NCBI GenBank assembly: GCA_947624085.1
Contig: CANQIK010000004.1
Location: 1-55,342, forward strand
From: an uncultured Bacilli bacterium
GTDB taxonomy: Bacteria; Bacillota_I; Bacilli_A; RF39; UBA660
Direction of reading: 5' to 3'
Length of the DNA stretch: 55,342 nt
The position numbers were made by a program, and so were the translations under genes. Below the pieces are notes generated by a model, which had not been told where the DNA came from, searched no databases, and saw nothing but the letters and a program-made list of their open reading frames with translations. This document shows, piece after piece, positions 25,643 through 35,867 of this stretch (within the stretch, counting starts at the first letter, position 1; every line of letters starts with the position of its first letter).

Positions 25643-26663
25643 ATAGCCTCCTTAAATCGATACAGCTTTGAACAATTAACGTTTCCCAATTTTCAATATC
25701 ATTATCATCAATATACTGCCAAAAACTAACTACTCTTTTCATAAACAAATCCACTAATTCACTCATCATTTTATGGGAGAAATCATCTTCTAACAAATAT
25801 TTATTAAGAGCATCAAGCCATTCGTGATATATAGTATCATAATCGAGCTTAATGGGGTCAAAATTTAGTTTATCATATACTTCAGCTATATATTCCCATC
25901 TTTGATTTGGAATAATAAATGGTTTGTAATCTATTTCTTCATAACTTGCATTTAAGGGAGGATATTTATTAATAGCATTTTTTAATCCCTTAGCTACTCC
26001 CATAAAGATATTGGCCATTTTATGATAACTTACACCATGAATCTTTTGACCAAGATATACAATATCAACTTTAAAATCATGAGTAAGAGCATAAATTAGC
26101 ATATAAATATCTATACCATAGCCCATAATATCATCATCTAAATCACTTGCTAAAATGCTTTTGATATATTTTAAATTAAAGGCATAATCTCCTCCGATAG
26201 GTTGCCTTATAAACTTGCCATATAAAGTATATAATATAGGCACTACGAAATGATTCGTGGTATTACCCTCTTCTTTTCTTCTTTCATAATAAGGACATAT
26301 AAAATCATTACCCTTTTCTAAAGAAGCAACGATATTTAAAAGCCATGTATAATTAAAACTTCGAAGGTCAGCATCTATCGTAATTGCGTAATCAATATTA
26401 CTATTAACACAAAAATCAAAAAAAGCTCTTATATTATATCCTTTGCCTCTTTTATCAAGTACCACGCTTTCCTTAGGATGATGAGTTTTAGTGTTTAAAA
26501 ATATCTCATTAGTTTTATCAGGGCTATTATTATCCGAATTAAAAATTACACTAGCATATTTATTATCAAGGTAAAACAAAGCATCATCAATTTGCTTTGT
26601 TATATTAGCAATATTTTTACTTTCATTATAACTAGGAATACATATCGCAATCTTTTTGTTCAT
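25614..26663 (-). CDS. GT-A glycosyltransferase (GT2/GT81-like)
   Basis: This protein of about 349 aa has a GT-A fold: 'IAICIPSYNESKNI' at the start, NSDNNSPDKT, KGKGYNIRAFFDF, the metal-binding DAD (residues 97-99) in ITIDADLRSF, and an acceptor-side PIGGDYAFN. The pattern resembles glucosyl-3-phosphoglycerate and mannosylglycerate synthases more than polysaccharide transferases, and there is no membrane segment. ATG 26663 is taken as start because the promoter's TATAAT leaves only six bases before it. It is the first gene of the operon and overlaps the next by 29 bp. Confidence 0.75.
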   Translation of the reverse strand: MNKKIAICIPSYNESKNIANITKQIDDALFYLDNKYASVIFNSDNNSPDKTNEIFLNTKTHHPKESVVLDKRGKGYNIRAFFDFCVNSNIDYAITIDADLRSFNYTWLLNIVASLEKGNDFICPYYERRKEEGNTTNHFVVPILYTLYGKFIRQPIGGDYAFNLKYIKSILASDLDDDIMGYGIDIYMLIYALTHDFKVDIVYLGQKIHGVSYHKMANIFMGVAKGLKNAINKYPPLNASYEEIDYKPFIIPNQRWEYIAEVYDKLNFDPIKLDYDTIYHEWLDALNKYLLEDDFSHKMMSELVDLFMKRVVSFWQYIDDNDIENWETLIVQSCIDLRRLYEITSNKGI

Positions 26664-26669
26664 AGCCTT

Positions 26670-26698
26670 ATTATACACCCGAATAAATATTATGCCAA
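26670..26698 (-). promoter_or_regulatory. Promoter of the GT-MAT-kinase-Nudix operon
   Basis: On the minus strand: TTGGCA (26693-26698), a 17-nt spacer, TATAAT (26670-26675), then only AAGGCT before ATG 26663. The expected transcript would begin at or within two bases of the start codon. Confidence 0.7.
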
Positions 26699-26699
26699 A

Positions 26700-26721
26700 G
26701 AAAAAAGAGAAATTTTTCTCT
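26700..26721 (-). terminator. Terminator of the P-type ATPase gene
   Basis: AGAGAAA-TT-TTTCTCT hairpin (26706-26721 on the plus strand), followed on the minus strand by a run of T. It lies 10 bp after the ATPase stop and just before the GT operon promoter. Confidence 0.7.
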
Positions 26722-26730
26722 TTATTTTTA

Positions 26731-29289
26731 CTACATACCCAAAGGAATTTTTTGTTTTTTTAAATATTCTTTTCTAATAAAATCAACCGGAATAATTGTT
26801 AAAGCAATAACACCAATTAAAACTAATTCTTTTAGGCTAAGACCATAAGTTCTAAATAAATCTCCTCCATAATATATAATTATCATTTGAACGGTAATAA
26901 TAAAAACATTAATAAAAATAAAAACAGGATTTTTCTTTAAATGAGCTAATAAATTTATACGATGAGTTCTGGCGAGGAAAGAGTTAATAATACCAAAGAA
27001 GATAAATAAAGCAAAGAATGCTGTCATAAAGTGTTTTTCACTAGAGAAAAAAGAACTTATTATAGGGAGTTTTAAAAATAGCAAACAGATTATGGAGGTA
27101 TATAAACCATTTACAGCTACTTGATTTATCATGTATTTATTAATTATTTTTTCATCTTTTTGTTTAGGTTTTTCTTCCATATATTCTTTTAAAGGGGCTT
27201 CGTAAGAAAAAGCTAAACCGGCAAAAGTATCCATTATCATATTAAGCCAAAGCATTTGAATAATTGTTATGGGGGTTGCAACACCAATTAAAGTTCCGAG
27301 AATAGATAAAATTAAAGCACAAATATTTACTGTTAATTGATATGTTACAAATTTACGAATACTTTTAAAGATAGTTCGACCATATAAAATAGCTTTACAA
27401 ATAGAACTAATATTATCATCAAGAATGACAATATCACTAGCTTCTTTAGCAACTTCACTACCACTGCCTAAGCTAAAACCAATATCACTTTTCTTTAAAG
27501 CTAAAGCGTCATTTACACCATCGCCAGTCATTCCTACTACTAACCCTTTATCTTTATATATACTTACTAAACGGGCTTTATCTTGCGGTAAGGCACGGGC
27601 AATAATAGCTATTTTGTTGGTGTTTTTGCTAATATCTTCATCACTTAATTTAGCAAGTTCTTCATGAGTAAATATCAAATCATTGGGAGCCATAATATTT
27701 AATTTTTTAGCAATAGCCAAAGCAGTATTTTTATTATCACCCGTTATCATTACTATTTTAATACCGGCATTTTGGATTGTTTTTACACTTTCATAGGCTT
27801 CTTCTCTAATAGTATCAGAAATAACTATTAGGGAAATAAATATTAAGTTTGTATCTTTACCATTATCACTAAAGGCATTAAGTAAAACGCGATACCCTGA
27901 AGAAGTATACTTATTAATTAAAACTGTTAAATACTCTTTATTTAAAAGAATTTTCTTTTCACCTGTTAAAGATAAATATCTATCACATTTAGCTAAGAGA
28001 ATTTCGGCAGCGCCCTTATAATAAATATCGTTTGTATTACTTTTGACAAAACTATATTTTACCGCACTATCAAAATCTTTTTTTGTAACAACTTTTTGGG
28101 TAGCATGACCTTTTTGCATAAAATTAATAATAGCTTTATCTGTAGCATTACCCCCGATTATATTGTTATCCTCAATATCACATTCATTATTAAGGATTAA
28201 CGAATTATTTAGAATATCGCGATATTTAGGATAGCTTTCTAAATCACTATATTTTTTAATTTGTTTATCATCTTTGGTAATCAGCATTTCGACTTTCAAA
28301 TTACCCTCGGTTAAAGTACCGGTTTTATCACAAAACAAATAATTCATTGTACCACTGGTTTCTATTCCCACGAGTTTACGCACTAAAACATTATCTTTTA
28401 ACATTCTTTTCATATTCGAGGATAAAACTAAAGTAATCATCATAGGAAGCCCCTCGGGTACAGCCATGATAATAATCGTAACGCATAAAGTTAAAGCATA
28501 AACAATAAATCCTAGCATGGTATGAAAATTAGTTACCGTTGCCATAATATCTGCCCATACAAAATGATTTTCAACAAAAATTTTAATAAATAAATAGGAA
28601 GCTGTAGCTAAAAAAGCCCCTAAATAACCAAGTTTACTTATTTGCATAGCTAAAACGTGTAGTCTTTGTTTAAGGGGACTTTCCTCATCTTTTTCTTGCA
28701 TTTGGGAAGAAATATCACCCATAAAAGTTTTATCGCCTATTTCCGTTACTTTAATAAGACAGTCACCTTTATAAACGACACTTCCACTGTAAACTTTATC
28801 ATTACTTTTTTTATAAACTTCTTTACTTTCCCCCGTCATAAAACTTTCATCTAAAGTTAAATTACCTTTTATAATTTGGCCATCGGCAGGAATTTTATCG
28901 CCTGTTGTTATTTTGATGATATCTCCGACCACAATATCTTTAACATATATTTCTGTTAATTTATTATTTCGATATACTTTAGATTTTAAAAGTTTATTTT
29001 CTTCTTGCAGTCTTTCAAAGGCTTTATTTGAACCATATTCGGAGATAGAAGAAATAAAAGAGGCTAAAAAAATAGCTACTAAAATACCTATTACTTCAAA
29101 AATATCTGATGAATGAACTAAGAAAACCACTTTAACTGCTAAAGCAATAAGTAATATTTTAATTATTGGATCACCTAAAGACTCTAATAAAATGGAGATA
29201 AAAGTATTTTTCTTTTTTTTAGTTATTTCATTAGTACCAAATTTACGGCGAGATTCTTCTACTTCTTTATCATTTAATCCAGTGGTCAT
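26731..29289 (-). CDS. P-type cation (Ca2+-type) ATPase
   Basis: This 852-aa protein is a P2-type pump. It has the TGES actuator motif (DESFMTGESKEVY), the ion-binding PEGLP in transmembrane helix 4, phosphorylated Asp in FCDKTGTLTEGN, KGAAEILL for nucleotide binding, and MTGDGVNDALALKKSDIGF. About ten membrane helices are visible, six after the catalytic part. PEGLP plus the overall length points to Ca2+ export rather than heavy metals. It starts with GGAGG upstream, 77 bp after dnaJ, and is probably a separate transcript. Confidence 0.9.
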   Translation of the reverse strand: MTTGLNDKEVEESRRKFGTNEITKKKKNTFISILLESLGDPIIKILLIALAVKVVFLVHSSDIFEVIGILVAIFLASFISSISEYGSNKAFERLQEENKLLKSKVYRNNKLTEIYVKDIVVGDIIKITTGDKIPADGQIIKGNLTLDESFMTGESKEVYKKSNDKVYSGSVVYKGDCLIKVTEIGDKTFMGDISSQMQEKDEESPLKQRLHVLAMQISKLGYLGAFLATASYLFIKIFVENHFVWADIMATVTNFHTMLGFIVYALTLCVTIIIMAVPEGLPMMITLVLSSNMKRMLKDNVLVRKLVGIETSGTMNYLFCDKTGTLTEGNLKVEMLITKDDKQIKKYSDLESYPKYRDILNNSLILNNECDIEDNNIIGGNATDKAIINFMQKGHATQKVVTKKDFDSAVKYSFVKSNTNDIYYKGAAEILLAKCDRYLSLTGEKKILLNKEYLTVLINKYTSSGYRVLLNAFSDNGKDTNLIFISLIVISDTIREEAYESVKTIQNAGIKIVMITGDNKNTALAIAKKLNIMAPNDLIFTHEELAKLSDEDISKNTNKIAIIARALPQDKARLVSIYKDKGLVVGMTGDGVNDALALKKSDIGFSLGSGSEVAKEASDIVILDDNISSICKAILYGRTIFKSIRKFVTYQLTVNICALILSILGTLIGVATPITIIQMLWLNMIMDTFAGLAFSYEAPLKEYMEEKPKQKDEKIINKYMINQVAVNGLYTSIICLLFLKLPIISSFFSSEKHFMTAFFALFIFFGIINSFLARTHRINLLAHLKKNPVFIFINVFIITVQMIIIYYGGDLFRTYGLSLKELVLIGVIALTIIPVDFIRKEYLKKQKIPLGM

Positions 29290-29338
29290 GTTTCCTCCGA
29301 TTAAATATATGCTAAATAATAGAAGAATATTAAAGCAA

Positions 29339-29368
29339 AAGAAAAACCTTCTTAATGAAAGTTTTCTT
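29339..29368 (-). terminator. Probable terminator after dnaJ
   Basis: AAGAAAA / TTTTCTT stem (29339-29345 and 29362-29368), followed on the minus strand by a T-rich run. It overlaps the dnaJ stop codon. It is weak. Confidence 0.4.
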
Positions 29369-30494
29369 ATATTTTTTTACAGGCTTTTTTGAATTCTTTA
29401 AAGGCTTGTTCATCATCTAAATCTGAATCAAGTAGTTCTTCAAACAAGGCTTTTTGTTTACGGGAAAGTTTAGTTGGAGTAATAATGTTTACAACAACAT
29501 ACATATTTCCTCTCATTAAGCTATTAGGAGATTTAATGCCTTTACCACGTAATTTGATTTTCTCATAATTTTGAGTACCAGCCTTAATTTCAACTCTTTC
29601 AATGCCGGTTAAAGTTGGAACATCAATCTCACAGCCTAGTGCTGCCTGAGCAACATTGATAGGGTATTCCATGTAAATATCATTACCTTGTCTTTCATAA
29701 AGAGGATGATCCATAATATCAAAGTCTACAAGCAAATCGCCAGCTTCCCCACCATTACGTCCTGCTTCACCTCTATTTGCTAAACGAAGTTGGAAACCAT
29801 TATCAACGCCCTCGGGAATTTTAATAGTCATTGTCTTTTTACGGCTTACAATACCAGAACCGTTACAATCCGGACAAGTTTCGCCAAATGTCTTACCCGT
29901 TCCATGACAATCAGGACAAGTCTTTTGCGTTTGCATCATGCCAAATAAAGATTGAACTCTTTCTAAGACAATACCTCGGCCCCCACAGGTAGAACAAGTT
30001 TTTTCATTAAAGCCACCTTTACCATCACATCTAGGACAAGCATCGTCCATTGTTATATCAACTTTCTTTTCACAACCAAAAGCGGCCTCTTCAAAAGTTA
30101 ATCGTAGTACAATCCGAACATCGGAACCTCTTTTTGACCTTGATGATGAACCTCTTCGGGAACCAAAACCGGCGAAGCCACTGCCAAAAACATCTCGTAA
30201 AATGGAATCTAGGTCAAAATCACTAAAGTCAAAGCCCCCAAAGCCGGAAGCTCCTCCTGCTCCTTGACCGCCATTTTCAAATGCCGCAGAGCCAAATTGA
30301 TCATAAGTTTTTCGTTTATTAGGATCAGATAAGACAGCATAAGCTTCACCAATCTCTTTAAATTTTTCTGCTGCTCCCGGTTCTTTATTCAAATCGGGAT
30401 GATATTGTTTTGCAAGTTTTCTAAAGGCTCTTTTAATCTCTTCATCCGAAGCATTTTTATTAACACCTAAAGTTTCATAATAATCTTTACTCAT
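29367..30494 (-). CDS. dnaJ: Chaperone DnaJ
   Basis: This 375-aa type I J-protein has a J domain with HPD (QYHPDLN, about residue 33), a Gly/Phe-rich linker, and four zinc repeats [24 protein letters not shown] and CPDCNGSG (about residues 150-215). A C-terminal substrate-binding domain follows. It delivers clients to DnaK and stimulates its ATPase. It overlaps the end of pepF by 8 bp, so it is translationally coupled to that gene rather than to dnaK. Confidence 0.97.
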   Translation of the reverse strand: MSKDYYETLGVNKNASDEEIKRAFRKLAKQYHPDLNKEPGAAEKFKEIGEAYAVLSDPNKRKTYDQFGSAAFENGGQGAGGASGFGGFDFSDFDLDSILRDVFGSGFAGFGSRRGSSSRSKRGSDVRIVLRLTFEEAAFGCEKKVDITMDDACPRCDGKGGFNEKTCSTCGGRGIVLERVQSLFGMMQTQKTCPDCHGTGKTFGETCPDCNGSGIVSRKKTMTIKIPEGVDNGFQLRLANRGEAGRNGGEAGDLLVDFDIMDHPLYERQGNDIYMEYPINVAQAALGCEIDVPTLTGIERVEIKAGTQNYEKIKLRGKGIKSPNSLMRGNMYVVVNIITPTKLSRKQKALFEELLDSDLDDEQAFKEFKKACKKI

Positions 30495-32250
30495 ATAACC
30501 GCCTCAATTCATCTATTTCTTGTTCAAGGACATGGAAAACTTCATTATAAATATCACTCTTTGTCATATCAACACCTGCTACTTTTAAAGAAGCACAAGG
30601 ATTTTTGGTACAGCCAAGCTTTAGGAACTTCAAGTAATTTTCTAAAGCCCCTTTCTTACCAGCGATAATATCCATAGCAATTTTCATTGCCGCCGTATAG
30701 CCGGTAGCATATTGATAAACATAGAAGTTATAATAAAAATGAGGAATTCTAAAACATTCATATTTTATATCATCATCTATAATGACATCTTTGCCAAAAT
30801 ACTTTTGATTTAATTTATAGTACGTATTTGTTAACACATTCTTAGTAAGAGTAATGCCTTTGTTATCAAGCTTATGAATTTCATCTTCAAATTCAGCAAA
30901 CATTGTTTGTCTAATAATAGTAGATTTAAATTTCTTTAAAATATTATCAAGAATATATTTCTTTTCTTCTTTATTATTACTATTATTATAGAAATAATCC
31001 ATTAAAATTATTTCATTTACTTGACTAGCAACTTCGGCAACAAAGATAGAATACCCATAATCTTGATACGTATTATTTTTTTGCGCATAATAATAGTGCA
31101 TAGCATGACCAAGCTCATGAGCAAGGGTTGAAATATCTTCAAGCTTACCTTCATAACTACTTACAACATATGGATGAGTAGCATAAGCACAAGTACAATA
31201 TGCTCCACTTCTTTTTTTATCGCGAATCTTAGCATCTATCCAGTTATTAGCAAAAGCTTGGCTTAAATCATTAATATAATCTTTACCTAAAACGGATAAA
31301 GCTTTCAAAATAATTTCTTTAGCTTCTTCATAAGTATATTTGCTATCATACTCTTTTGTAATACTTGCATAAGTATCATATGTATGAAATTCTTTTAACC
31401 CTAGGATATCTTTTTTTAGTTTAAAATATTTAAGAAATCGGGGTAAATTATTACTTACGTTTTCGATTAAACTATCATATATTTTGTTATTGATATTATT
31501 ATGATATAAGCTTAATTCTCTTGCACTTTTAAAGCCTCTTATTTTAGCTATCTTATTATTATTTAAAACTTCGGTAGCTAAAATAGAAGCAAAAGTATTC
31601 TCATGAGCTTTAATTTGCGCATATAAAGCCTCAAAAGCTTCTTTTCTAACTCGAGGATCATTGCTTTCTATATAAGTTGAATAATTAGAATTAGTAAGAT
31701 GAACTTCTTGATTATTTTCATCTTTAATATTACCATAGTCAATATCGGTATTAATTAAAAGCTCACTTATGTCTTCAGGTTTACCATATGAAGAAGTCAA
31801 AATTGATATTAACGCTTCTTCCTCTTTATTTTTAGTAAACTTTTTAGCTCGATATAAATCTTTAATCATTCTTTTATATTTATTTAACTTAGGATTTTGC
31901 TTACAAAATGTTAAGAACTCTTGATAATCATGAGCTAATATTTCCGGCAAAACAAAGGAACATATTTCCCCCATTTGGTTCATAAGTTCACTAAGTCTAC
32001 CATTATAATCTTGAAAAGTTTCATCAGTTAAATCTAAGTCGCCATTTACATGAGCATAAACATAAATTCTTTCAATTTCCATAGATAGTTTAGTATCAAA
32101 TTCTAAATATTCTAGCAATTTATCAGCACTATCAAATAAATGACCTTCATAACTTTTTATTTTCTTGATAGCATTTTTTATTTTATTTAATCTTTTAATA
32201 AAGTCTTCATTACTTTTACATAATTCTGTCAAATCAACAGTATCTTGCAT
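30487..32250 (-). CDS. pepF: Oligoendopeptidase F
   Basis: This 587-aa M3-family metallopeptidase has the zinc motif HELGH at residues 378-382 (in [15 protein letters not shown]) and a distal glutamate in [10 protein letters not shown]. These enzymes cut peptides of about 7-17 residues inside the cell. The gene is inserted between dnaK and dnaJ and overlaps dnaJ, so it may be read with the heat-shock operon and help clear peptides from damaged proteins. AAAGGA precedes ATG 32250. Confidence 0.93.
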   Translation of the reverse strand: MQDTVDLTELCKSNEDFIKRLNKIKNAIKKIKSYEGHLFDSADKLLEYLEFDTKLSMEIERIYVYAHVNGDLDLTDETFQDYNGRLSELMNQMGEICSFVLPEILAHDYQEFLTFCKQNPKLNKYKRMIKDLYRAKKFTKNKEEEALISILTSSYGKPEDISELLINTDIDYGNIKDENNQEVHLTNSNYSTYIESNDPRVRKEAFEALYAQIKAHENTFASILATEVLNNNKIAKIRGFKSARELSLYHNNINNKIYDSLIENVSNNLPRFLKYFKLKKDILGLKEFHTYDTYASITKEYDSKYTYEEAKEIILKALSVLGKDYINDLSQAFANNWIDAKIRDKKRSGAYCTCAYATHPYVVSSYEGKLEDISTLAHELGHAMHYYYAQKNNTYQDYGYSIFVAEVASQVNEIILMDYFYNNSNNKEEKKYILDNILKKFKSTIIRQTMFAEFEDEIHKLDNKGITLTKNVLTNTYYKLNQKYFGKDVIIDDDIKYECFRIPHFYYNFYVYQYATGYTAAMKIAMDIIAGKKGALENYLKFLKLGCTKNPCASLKVAGVDMTKSDIYNEVFHVLEQEIDELRRLYE

Positions 32251-32273
32251 TCCCTAGTCCTTTCATAAATACA

Positions 32274-32296
32274 AGGTTCTAGTTTGACTAGAACCT
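32274..32296 (-). terminator. Hairpin between dnaK and pepF
   Basis: A perfect 9-bp stem, AGGTTCTAG / CTAGAACCT, with a 5-nt loop, just after the dnaK stop. On the minus strand it is followed by TGTATTTAT, which is poor in T. It may be a partial terminator or a processing site that lowers pepF-dnaJ expression relative to dnaK. Confidence 0.55.
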
Positions 32297-32304
32297 ATAT
32301 TTTA

Positions 32305-34137
32305 TTAATCTTTTTGTTCGTATGTTCCTTCTACGGGTTCATCTTCATCTTTAGATGATGTTCCTGAAGCATTATTTGTTTCTGCTCCAGTATTATTCTT
32401 ACTTGCCTCTTCATATACTTTGGCGGCTAAATCCATTGCTTTTTTATTTAAAGCTTCCGTCTTTTCTTTGATTTCAGCGATATCTTCACCCTTTAAAGCT
32501 TCTTCAAGTTCTTCTTTTAACTTAGTAGCTTCTTTTTTATCATCTTCAGATACTTTATCACCTAAATCTTCTAAAGCTCTATCAACAGCAAGAATTGTTC
32601 CGTCAGCTTCGTTTCTAACATCACTTTCTTCTTTACGTTTTTCATCAGCTTCTTTATTAGCTTCGGCTTCTTTAACCATTCTATCAATCTCTTCATCAGA
32701 TAATGATGTTGAAGATGTAATAGTAATACTTTGCTCTTTATTAGTGCCTAAATCTTTAGCTGTAACATTAACAATACCGTTGGCATCAATATCAAATTTA
32801 ACTTCAATTTGTGGAACACCTCTTCGAGCAGGTGGAATATTTGTAAGTTGGAAATTACCTAAAGTCTTGTTATCGGCAGCCATTGGTCTTTCGCCTTGTA
32901 ATACATGGATATCTACTGCTGGTTGGTTATCGGCTGCTGTTGAGAATACTTGACTCTTACTTGTAGGAATTGTTGTATTTCTTGGAATTAATACTGTCAT
33001 TACATTTCCTAAAGTTTCAATACCTAGTGATAATGGGGTAACATCAAGTAAGACGATATCATTTACTTCACCTGTTAAAACACCACCTTGAATAGCAGCA
33101 CCCATAGCTACAACTTCATCAGGGTTAACACTCTTATTAGGTTCTTGACCTAACTCTTTCTTAACAAGGTCTTGAATATAAGGGATTCTTGATGAACCTC
33201 CTACTAAAACGACTTTATTAATATCTTTATTAGTTAATTTAGCATCTTTTAAAGCTTTATGAACTGCATCAAGAGTACTATCAAATAAATCTTTACATAA
33301 ATCTTCAAATTTAGCTCTTGTTAAACTAGTTTCTAAGTGTAGAGGCTCTTTATCATCATTTTGGGCAATGAATGGTAGAGATATTTGAGCGGTTGTCATT
33401 GAAGATAAGTCTTTCTTAGCTTTTTCTGCAGCATCTTTTACTCTTTGCATAGCCATTGGATCTTTAGAAAGATCAATACCATTGTCTTTCTTAAATTCTT
33501 TAACTAAATGTTCAACAACTCTTTCATCAAAGTCATCGCCACCTAAATGGTTATTACCGGAAGTTGATTTAACTTCAAAGACACCATCACCAAGTTCTAG
33601 AATAGATACATCAAATGTACCTCCTCCTAAGTCATATACTAAAATAGTTTGAAGTTCATCTTGTTTATCAAGACCATAAGCTAAAGCAGCGGCTGTTGGT
33701 TCATTAATAATTCTTTCTACTTCAAGACCGGCAATTTTACCAGCATTTTTAGTAGCTTGTCTTTGAGCATCATTGAAGTATGCAGGAACTGTAATAACAG
33801 CTTTAGTTACTTTTTCGCCTAAATAACTTTCAGCATCAGCTTTAAGTTTAGCTAAAATCTTAGCACTTATTTCTTCAGGAGTATATTTCTTATCGTTAGC
33901 TTCTACTTTCTCCTTAGTTCCCATTTTTCTTTTTATAGAAGAAATAGTATTTTTAACATTTGTCACTGCTTGTCTTTTAGCAGTTTCTCCTACTAATTCT
34001 TCACCGTTTTTAAATGCTACAACACTTGGAGTTGTACGGTTTCCTTCAGCATTAGGGATTACTTTAGGGTCCCCACCCTCTAAAACTGCGACACAACTAT
34101 TAGTTGTACCTAAGTCTATACCTATAATTTTACTCAT
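32305..34137 (-). CDS. dnaK: Chaperone DnaK (Hsp70)
   Basis: This protein of about 610 aa has the Hsp70 nucleotide domain ('[16 protein letters not shown]', '[13 protein letters not shown]', '[15 protein letters not shown]', '[14 protein letters not shown]') and the substrate domain ('[15 protein letters not shown]', '[11 protein letters not shown]'). The acidic tail is Asn-rich. ATG 34137 (MSKIIGID) is the usual start; an upstream in-frame ATG sits too near the AAAGG ribosome site. It is third in hrcA-grpE-dnaK, controlled by CIRCE at 35738-35811. Confidence 0.97.
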   Translation of the reverse strand: MSKIIGIDLGTTNSCVAVLEGGDPKVIPNAEGNRTTPSVVAFKNGEELVGETAKRQAVTNVKNTISSIKRKMGTKEKVEANDKKYTPEEISAKILAKLKADAESYLGEKVTKAVITVPAYFNDAQRQATKNAGKIAGLEVERIINEPTAAALAYGLDKQDELQTILVYDLGGGTFDVSILELGDGVFEVKSTSGNNHLGGDDFDERVVEHLVKEFKKDNGIDLSKDPMAMQRVKDAAEKAKKDLSSMTTAQISLPFIAQNDDKEPLHLETSLTRAKFEDLCKDLFDSTLDAVHKALKDAKLTNKDINKVVLVGGSSRIPYIQDLVKKELGQEPNKSVNPDEVVAMGAAIQGGVLTGEVNDIVLLDVTPLSLGIETLGNVMTVLIPRNTTIPTSKSQVFSTAADNQPAVDIHVLQGERPMAADNKTLGNFQLTNIPPARRGVPQIEVKFDIDANGIVNVTAKDLGTNKEQSITITSSTSLSDEEIDRMVKEAEANKEADEKRKEESDVRNEADGTILAVDRALEDLGDKVSEDDKKEATKLKEELEEALKGEDIAEIKEKTEALNKKAMDLAAKVYEEASKNNTGAETNNASGTSSKDEDEPVEGTYEQKD

Positions 34138-34161
34138 TTTAATCATTTCCTTTCAATTTAA

Positions 34162-34716
34162 TTATTCATTTACTTTTACCATTGCTACACGTATAACTTT
34201 ATCATTATACATATAACCTTTTTGTAATACTTCAAGAACAACACCTTGTTCTTCTTCCATAACATTAGATGTCATAATAGCTTCCATTTTAGTTGGATCA
34301 AATGGTTTACCTTGGGCTTCAATTTCGCTAACCCCCATAGCTTGAAGGGTACTTAAAAGTGAAGTGTAAATCATTTTAAATCCTGATAAGAATTTTGAAA
34401 GTTCATCAGATAAATTAGTATCATCTAAAGAAATGGCTCTTTCAAAATTATCAATAATTGGAAGTATTTCTTTAATCAGTCTTTCCCCATCATATTTATA
34501 TATGTTAGCTTTCTCTTGTTCATGACGGCGAGACATATTTTGCATTTCTGCTGAAAGCCTTAACACTTTATCGTTTAACTCAGCATTAATCTTTTGTAAG
34601 TTTTCGATTTCAGCATTTTTTATAGCTTTCTTTTTCAAAACTTTCTTAATTGTACTATTTTCTTTAGTTTCCGTTTCTAATTTGTTAGTTTCTAAATTTT
34701 CCGTCTTTTCTTCCAC
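34162..34716 (-). CDS. grpE: Nucleotide exchange factor GrpE
   Basis: This 184-aa protein has a charged N-terminal tail, a long coiled coil ('IENLQKINAELNDKVLRLSAEMQNMSRRHEQE') and the C-terminal beta domain ending in 'VLQKGYMYNDKVIRVAMVKV'. It releases ADP from DnaK. The GTG start overlaps the hrcA stop by one base (TAGTG), with AAGGATG upstream, so the pair is translationally coupled. Confidence 0.95.
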   Translation of the reverse strand: MEEKTENLETNKLETETKENSTIKKVLKKKAIKNAEIENLQKINAELNDKVLRLSAEMQNMSRRHEQEKANIYKYDGERLIKEILPIIDNFERAISLDDTNLSDELSKFLSGFKMIYTSLLSTLQAMGVSEIEAQGKPFDPTKMEAIMTSNVMEEEQGVVLEVLQKGYMYNDKVIRVAMVKVNE

Positions 34717-35726
34717 TATTTTTCATCCTTCTTTTTCATTTCATCTAGAACATAGTCTAACAGACCCATGACTCTAGCATATTCCATTCTTTTTGGTCCA
34801 ATAACGGCCACGGTGCCAGTTTCACCGTTAATATCATATTTTCTTTTAATAACAGTTGTATTAGGATCAACCTCAGAATCTTTACCTATATAGATTTTTA
34901 TTTCTTCGTTATCTTTATCTTGAACAACGTGTTTAATAAATTTCTCATCATCAAGTTTATAGGCTAACTTCTTAATTGTATCCGCATCACTATATTCTGG
35001 TTGCTCAAGGACTTTAGCCCGACCAACAACTCTAATATCATCAGTATCTTGAGCAGCAAAATCACTAAGAGCATTATAGAAGATATGATATATTCTTTCA
35101 TAATCAACCATCTGCTTAGCAATAATTGGCTTTATTTCAAACTCAAGTCTTGATGCAACATCACTAATCGGTGTTCCTGTTAACATTTTGTTGATAATCT
35201 CACTTGTTTTAATCAGTTCTTTCAAATCAGTATCGGCATCTAATTGAAATTGTTTATTTTCAACAACGCCCCGATTTGTACAGACAAGAGCAACAATCTT
35301 ATTATTATCAATTGGAATGATGCTTATTTGCTTTAGAAGGTTATCTTCAGCATTACTGCCTAAAACGACGGAAGCATAATTGGTTAAATCACTAATTATT
35401 TCCATACATTTGCTAATGGCATCTGACAACACTAAGTCTTGATTTTTAACGATACTTTGGAGTTTTAGAACATCTGATCCCGTAAGCTTTTCCGGTTCCA
35501 TTAAATGTTCTACATAGTATCGATAACCACTTTCACTAGGAACTCTACCTGAAGAAATATGGTTTTTTTCAACGTAACCAAGGCTTTCCAAAACGGCCAT
35601 CTCATTACGAATTGTTGCACTGGATAGTTTGAACTTTTGACACAAGCTTTTGCTACCAACAGGTTTAACAGTTTTAACGTAGGTTTCAACAATAGCCTTT
35701 AATAGGTCTTCTTGTCTTTTATCCAT
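34716..35726 (-). CDS. hrcA: Heat-inducible repressor HrcA
   Basis: This 336-aa protein has an N-terminal winged helix ('DKRQEDLLKAIVETYVKTVK', 'SSATIRNEMAVLESLGYVEK', 'SSGRVPSESGYRYYV') and the HrcA effector domain. It represses its own operon at CIRCE until GroEL is titrated by heat-damaged protein. ATG 35726 (MDKRQE) is used because AAAGGA lies 5 nt upstream; the frame is open a little further. It heads hrcA-grpE-dnaK. Confidence 0.95.
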   Translation of the reverse strand: MDKRQEDLLKAIVETYVKTVKPVGSKSLCQKFKLSSATIRNEMAVLESLGYVEKNHISSGRVPSESGYRYYVEHLMEPEKLTGSDVLKLQSIVKNQDLVLSDAISKCMEIISDLTNYASVVLGSNAEDNLLKQISIIPIDNNKIVALVCTNRGVVENKQFQLDADTDLKELIKTSEIINKMLTGTPISDVASRLEFEIKPIIAKQMVDYERIYHIFYNALSDFAAQDTDDIRVVGRAKVLEQPEYSDADTIKKLAYKLDDEKFIKHVVQDKDNEEIKIYIGKDSEVDPNTTVIKRKYDINGETGTVAVIGPKRMEYARVMGLLDYVLDEMKKKDEK

Positions 35727-35737
35727 ACTAGTCCTTT

Positions 35738-35764
35738 CTAGCACTCTTCTTTTTCAAGTGCTAA
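35738..35764. promoter_or_regulatory. CIRCE element 1
   Basis: CTAGCACTC-N9-AAGTGCTAA, two bases off the consensus TTAGCACTC-N9-GAGTGCTAA. It lies between the promoter and the hrcA start, in the expected 5' leader. Confidence 0.88.
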
Positions 35765-35768
35765 CAGT

Positions 35769-35797
35769 ATTATATTATGCAAATTAGCACTTGTCAA
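35769..35797 (-). promoter_or_regulatory. Consensus sigma-A promoter of hrcA-grpE-dnaK
   Basis: On the minus strand: TTGACA (35792-35797), a 17-nt spacer, TATAAT (35769-35774). It is flanked and partly covered by two CIRCE elements. Confidence 0.9.
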
Positions 35798-35811
35798 TAC
35801 CAAAGTGCTAA
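35784..35811. promoter_or_regulatory. CIRCE element 2 (10-nt spacer)
   Basis: TTAGCACTT-N10-AAGTGCTAA. The arms are good, but the spacer is 10 instead of 9. It overlaps the -35 of the promoter, so HrcA binding there would block RNA polymerase. Confidence 0.75.
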
Positions 35812-35867
35812 TATTTTTTATATATTGACTTTTAAAAATTTGATTACATTTTTAGGCATATTTACTA

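Noticed and set aside
25614-26698. SAM riboswitch upstream of the methionine adenosyltransferase operon
   Set aside because: The promoter is only six bases from the first start codon, leaving no room for a leader.
32420-32953. A 177-aa plus-strand ORF opposite dnaK
   Set aside because: It is antisense to conserved dnaK codons, is Ser/Leu-rich and lacks a ribosome site.
35510-35692. A 60-aa minus-strand ORF inside hrcA
   Set aside because: It is a frame shadow of hrcA, with no independent signals.
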